A stretch of 10,230 nt of DNA, taken from contig CAJWLY010000038.1 in the NCBI GenBank assembly GCA_913043155.1, positions 1-10,230 on the forward strand. The letters are read 5' to 3'. The position numbers and the translations under genes were made by a program. Below, one piece after another: positions 7,259 to 10,230 of the stretch (its first letter is position 1; each line of letters starts with the position of its first letter). The DNA comes from an uncultured Nitrospinaceae bacterium (GTDB lineage: Bacteria > Nitrospinota > Nitrospinia > Nitrospinales > VA-1). Below the pieces are notes generated by a model. It was not told the DNA's origin, did no database searches, and saw nothing but the letters and a program-made list of their open reading frames with translations.

Positions 7259-9391
7259 CTAAGGAAAATTATGGACGGTGATATGAACCTCCAGCCCATC
7301 CTGAACCCAGCCGATGTTGCTATGGCCTGCAACAGTGTGGATGATTCCGTTCGTATCAATTTTTCGGATGCGGTTGTTGTCCCGGTCGGAAAAGTAAAGA
7401 TTTCCCCGCTGATCGAACATCATGCGGAACGGCCCTTTGATGCTAGCTTCGACGGCCATTCCACCGTCACCGCCATATCCAGGCGTTCCGTTACCCACTT
7501 TGCGGGAGATTATCCCGCCCACATCTACCCTGCGAATGCGATGGCTGGTCTGTTCGACAATATACAGGGCGCCGTCCGGGCCGATGGCGAGTCCACCCGG
7601 CGATCGCACCCCAGCTTCCAGCGCTGAGCCACCATCGCCGTGGTCGGCAAAATCCCCACTCCCCGCCACAACAGCGATGTCCCCACCCACACCGATGCGT
7701 CTTACCTTACTGCTTCCCGAATCGGAGAAAAAAATATTGCCCGCCGAATCGATGGCAATACCGTTAGGATGCACCTCTTCGCCCAGCGAAACCAAGTTCG
7801 CACCTGCGACGGTGGTAACGGTTCCCTCGGTATCAATCTTGCGAATGTTTCGATTGATGATATCGGTAATATAAACGTTCCCCTTCCGGTCCGTCGTGAT
7901 ATCGCTGATGGTATGAAAGGAAGCCTCGACAGCAGGCCCGCCGTCACCTGTATTCCCCTGCCTCCCATTCCCGGCGAAGTGAGTGATGACACCTTCGCGA
8001 TCGACTCGGCGCACGAGCCATCCATTCCCCGACCGGCTGGTAACATAAACGTTATCCATGTGGTCGATTGCTATGGTTTCGGGAAGATGGAGCGTCGCAT
8101 TCCTTGCTAGCCCGCCGTTACCTGCATTACCCTGTTTCCCATTGCCGAAAACCGTGTGAATGCTTCCGTCAGGCGACACTCGCCGAATTCTGTGGTGCAA
8201 CCGGTCTGCGAACAACACATTATTCTGACTGTCCACAGCAATCCCGGAGGGCGCATCGAGCGTCGCTCCAGGACCTGGGCCACCGTCCCCCCGAAAAAAC
8301 GATTTCCCGTTTCCCGCCACCGTTTCCACCGTCTGCCCCTCTAACCCTACCTGCCGCAAACGAAAATGGTTGCGGTCCGCAACCAGCAACCGGTCCGCTC
8401 CATAAAGCGCCAGTGCAAACGGCAAGTGCAAGGTCGTTTCAGCAGGGATTTCGTTGTCTCCATTGAACTCCTTCTGCCCCGTCCCCATGAAGGTGGTGAT
8501 AACTCCAAGCCGGTCTATCTTGCGGATGCGGTTATTGTTGCGGTCAGCTATGTAAACGATCCCCTTTCTATCCACAACAACATCAGTTGGGTAGGCAAGA
8601 CTTGACTGCGTGGCCGGACCATAATCTCCATCGAAGGAATGGGCGCTGTCGCCTGCGAGCGTGGTGATGATGCCCCGCGAATCCACCTTGCGTACACGAT
8701 TGTTGCCCCGGTCGGCAATGTAGAGATTCCCTTCCCGGTCGAGGCAGATGCCAAACGGGTACTTCAAAAGCGCATCCTCGGCCGGGCCATAATCTCCGCC
8801 ATAACCCGGTGCTCCGAGACCAGCGACCGTCGTGATCGTGCCATCTAAGTCCACCCTGCGGATGCGGTTGTTGGAACGGTCGGAGATGTACAGGTTCCCG
8901 GCAACGTCTAAAGCAATATCCGAGGGTAGGTTAAGCATCGCTTTGACCGCTGGTCCACCATCACCGCAGCAATCGGGTTCACCTACCCCCACAACGGTGG
9001 TGATAATCCCATCCGAATGGATCCGACGTATCCGGTGGTTGTTGCGATCAGCCACGTAAAGACTGCCGTCATGAAAGGCCAGACCAGCAGGAAAATTGAG
9101 GGCAGCTTCCAGAGCCGGACCACCGTCGCCACCATATCCAGCGACCCCGTTCCCTGCAATGGTGGTGATAATACCGTCGGGGCTAACTTTCCGGATGCGG
9201 TTCTGCGAGCGGTGTGAGATATAAATATTGCCCTCCGGATCGCTTGCGACTCCATCCACCAGCGTCAATACGGCCGAGGTGGCCGGGGCGCCGTCACCGA
9301 TGGCCTTATAAGGAAAGACCGGGCCCGCGAGCACGGAAACGGTCCCCATCCCAAACCAGACCAGAAAAGTTAAACAGTGTATTATCTTCAT
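7259..9391 (-). CDS. Secreted twelve-repeat NHL beta-propeller protein
   Basis: The likely role is binding (protein, glycan or other ligand) outside the cytoplasm; no catalytic domain is visible. The 710-residue protein has a signal peptide (MKIIHCLTFLVWFGMG..., likely cut near VLAG, residues 20-23). Nearly all the rest is NHL repeats of the form GNLYIADRxNNRIRRVDxxGxITTVAG. The NRIR-type signature recurs at about residues 64, 119, 175, 231, 287, 342, 400, 459, 515, 562, 617 and 673: twelve repeats with a mean spacing near 56. Most are joined by a loop of the type GYGGDGGPA. This loop is missing between repeats 9 and 10, where spacing falls to 47. Six-bladed propellers are common for NHL proteins, so twelve repeats suggest two in tandem (inference). 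The start is ATG at 9391; no clear Shine-Dalgarno is seen. It is flanked by LRR-B (79 bases upstream) and LRR-A (137 bases downstream), possibly as one operon. Confidence 0.88.
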   Translation of the reverse strand: MKIIHCLTFLVWFGMGTVSVLAGPVFPYKAIGDGAPATSAVLTLVDGVASDPEGNIYISHRSQNRIRKVSPDGIITTIAGNGVAGYGGDGGPALEAALNFPAGLAFHDGSLYVADRNNHRIRRIHSDGIITTVVGVGEPDCCGDGGPAVKAMLNLPSDIALDVAGNLYISDRSNNRIRRVDLDGTITTVAGLGAPGYGGDYGPAEDALLKYPFGICLDREGNLYIADRGNNRVRKVDSRGIITTLAGDSAHSFDGDYGPATQSSLAYPTDVVVDRKGIVYIADRNNNRIRKIDRLGVITTFMGTGQKEFNGDNEIPAETTLHLPFALALYGADRLLVADRNHFRLRQVGLEGQTVETVAGNGKSFFRGDGGPGPGATLDAPSGIAVDSQNNVLFADRLHHRIRRVSPDGSIHTVFGNGKQGNAGNGGLARNATLHLPETIAIDHMDNVYVTSRSGNGWLVRRVDREGVITHFAGNGRQGNTGDGGPAVEASFHTISDITTDRKGNVYITDIINRNIRKIDTEGTVTTVAGANLVSLGEEVHPNGIAIDSAGNIFFSDSGSSKVRRIGVGGDIAVVAGSGDFADHGDGGSALEAGVRSPGGLAIGPDGALYIVEQTSHRIRRVDVGGIISRKVGNGTPGYGGDGGMAVEASIKGPFRMMFDQRGNLYFSDRDNNRIRKIDTNGIIHTVAGHSNIGWVQDGLEVHITVHNFP
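7322..9244 (-). repeat. Twelve coding NHL repeats of about 168 bases
   Basis: Tandem units encode NHL blades. Short DNA words recur on the plus strand, for example the complements of codons for ITTVAG, GDGGPA and NNRIR. The units differ in length and sequence, so this is a diverged coding repeat, not a mobile or CRISPR repeat. Confidence 0.8.
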
Positions 9392-9429
9392 ATAAATATA
9401 CTTTAAATCAATACACTTATAGCAAAATT

Positions 9430-9448
9430 TATAAAGTTTTACTTTATA
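9430..9448. other. Perfect AT-rich inverted repeat between LRR-B and the NHL gene
   Basis: TATAAAGT-TTT-ACTTTATA is a perfect eight-base inverted repeat with a three-base centre. It lies 22 bases past the LRR-B stop and 38 bases before the NHL start. It could be an operator for the NHL gene or a weak AT hairpin at the LRR-B 3' end. No T-rich tract long enough for a standard intrinsic terminator follows on the minus strand. It may also be chance in AT-rich DNA. Confidence 0.35.
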
Positions 9449-9470
9449 TTAGAATTCGGCTTAATTCGGA

Positions 9471-10230
9471 TCAGCGGGTGATGATCTGAAGTTTCCCTTC
9501 CTTATTGTATTTGAAAGCAGCAACCAAGGTTTTCTCGCTCAAATGATTCTTCACCATATCGAGGATCTCCAGGCGGGGGAACGATTTCGATTTAATCAGC
9601 GCTACCGCACCCACATCGGACAAATTGTTCTGCCCGAGATAGAGCGACTTGAGATTCTGAAACGGTTTCGACTGGGCCAAGGTCAATGCTCCCTGGTCGC
9701 CAATTTCGTTACGGAACAGGTTGAGAGTTTCCAGTTTAGGGAAAATGCCTGGACTCGCCAAGTAGCCGGCGCCGACCGGGGTCACCAGATTGTCATTGAG
9801 CATGAGGGTCTTCACCTGCTTAAAGTTGGATGACTGGACCATCAACTCCAGGCTCTCGTCCCCGATCTCGTTCTTCCACAGTTTCAGGATTTCTAGATTT
9901 TTGAGATACGGAGATTCCGATAGCGCCTTGAGCCCCAGATCACCAATTAGGTTTCCCCACAGATCAAGGTGCTTCAGGTTGGCAGCTTGGGGAGATTTAG
10001 CTAGCGCCTTTACCCCGCGGTAACCAATCTTGTTGCCCTGAAGCAGAAGAGTCTCGACACCAGAAAGCAACACCATTCCACTGAGCACCTTAGCTCCTTT
10101 TGAGCCGATACGCATACCGCTCAAATCCAACATCTTCCCATCATTGCTTAGGCGACTCTGGATCAACTGTTCCACACCCTCTCCAGCAAAACTGGCGCTG
10201 GAAATCGATAGAACCAAAGACAAAATCAGA
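9471..10230 (-). CDS. Secreted leucine-rich-repeat protein (LRR-B), start outside window
   Basis: About 253 codons of an open frame are visible, ending at TGA 9473-9471. The frame stays open to the window edge with hydrophobic LILSLVLSISSASFAG, which looks like the core and cleavage region of a signal peptide. The true start codon therefore probably lies just beyond 10230; a TTG at 10223 inside this core is not a convincing start. After cleavage come eight leucine-rich units in a strict 27-residue register (LDL, LLL, LDL, LKL, LML, LNL, LYL, LDM), each with an LxLxxNxIG core. The first is cap-like, and a short tail KLQIITR ends the protein. It is a paralogue of LRR-A with the same period and word pattern (for example LDLWGNLIGD here and LDLFGNLVGA there). 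No anchor or enzymatic domain is visible. The ligand is unknown. The NHL gene follows 79 bases downstream. Confidence 0.82.
   Translation of the reverse strand, partial: LILSLVLSISSASFAGEGVEQLIQSRLSNDGKMLDLSGMRIGSKGAKVLSGMVLLSGVETLLLQGNKIGYRGVKALAKSPQAANLKHLDLWGNLIGDLGLKALSESPYLKNLEILKLWKNEIGDESLELMVQSSNFKQVKTLMLNDNLVTPVGAGYLASPGIFPKLETLNLFRNEIGDQGALTLAQSKPFQNLKSLYLGQNNLSDVGAVALIKSKSFPRLEILDMVKNHLSEKTLVAAFKYNKEGKLQIITR
9483..10130 (-). repeat. Eight coding LRR repeats of 81 bases (LRR-B)
   Basis: Eight tandem units of exactly 27 codons have the same consensus as the repeats of LRR-A but are diverged in DNA sequence. The fifth unit (LMLNDNLVTPVG...) is the most irregular inside the array. Confidence 0.75.

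Noticed and set aside
7322..9244. Regularly spaced repeats considered as a CRISPR array
   Set aside because: Units are about 168 bases, diverged and in frame, encoding NHL blades; there are no constant short repeats with unique spacers and no cas genes.
7271..9255. Many long plus-strand and alternative-frame open frames opposite the NHL gene
   Set aside because: They lie antisense to, or out of frame with, a clear NHL repeat frame, have repetitive but meaningless translations, and arise because the repeated coding DNA lacks stops in other frames.
6162..10230. LRR proteins considered as NLR-like or antiphage sensors
   Set aside because: They have signal peptides and no NACHT, STAND, TIR or nuclease domain, so a cytoplasmic immune role is not supported.

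Overview
The window comes from a bacterium with a mid-GC genome (roughly half GC by eye). All seven recognisable genes lie on the minus strand, so transcription runs from high to low coordinates. A TolC-like exported protein implies a Gram-negative cell envelope. trmFO (the folate-dependent tRNA U54 methyltransferase) argues against Gammaproteobacteria. The mix of NHL-repeat and leucine-rich-repeat exported proteins is typical of environmental lineages such as Nitrospinota, Acidobacteria, Planctomycetes or deltaproteobacterial groups. I cannot fix the phylum from sequence reading alone; Nitrospinota is only a guess.

In transcription order: (1) 10230-9471, the 3' part of a secreted leucine-rich-repeat protein (LRR-B) whose start lies outside the window. 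(2) 9391-7259, a secreted 710-residue NHL-repeat protein with twelve repeats, probably two beta-propellers. (3) 7121-6162, a second complete secreted LRR protein (LRR-A), a paralogue of the first. (4) 6067-4766, proA, gamma-glutamyl phosphate reductase of proline synthesis. (5) 4765-4239, an AT-rich spacer with no gene but a good sigma70-type promoter. (6) 4238-3306, a short, divergent TolC/OEP-family exported protein. (7) 3075-787, topA, DNA topoisomerase I with four C-terminal zinc ribbons. (8) 769-1, the N-terminal 256 residues of trmFO, 17 bases behind topA.

The window has two parts. The topA-trmFO pair is a housekeeping unit known from many bacteria, with its own candidate promoter at 3216-3188. 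In place of the frequent upstream neighbour dprA there is a TolC-like gene with a separate promoter at 4463-4435. The upstream part is an LRR-NHL-LRR set of three exported repeat proteins in one orientation with gaps of only 79 and 137 bases. This set is the least explained and most interesting part: none of the three proteins shows an enzymatic domain or a membrane anchor, and all look like extracytoplasmic binding scaffolds. proA lies 94 bases downstream and is probably an unrelated neighbour.

I see no rRNA, tRNA, CRISPR array, insertion sequence or integrase.
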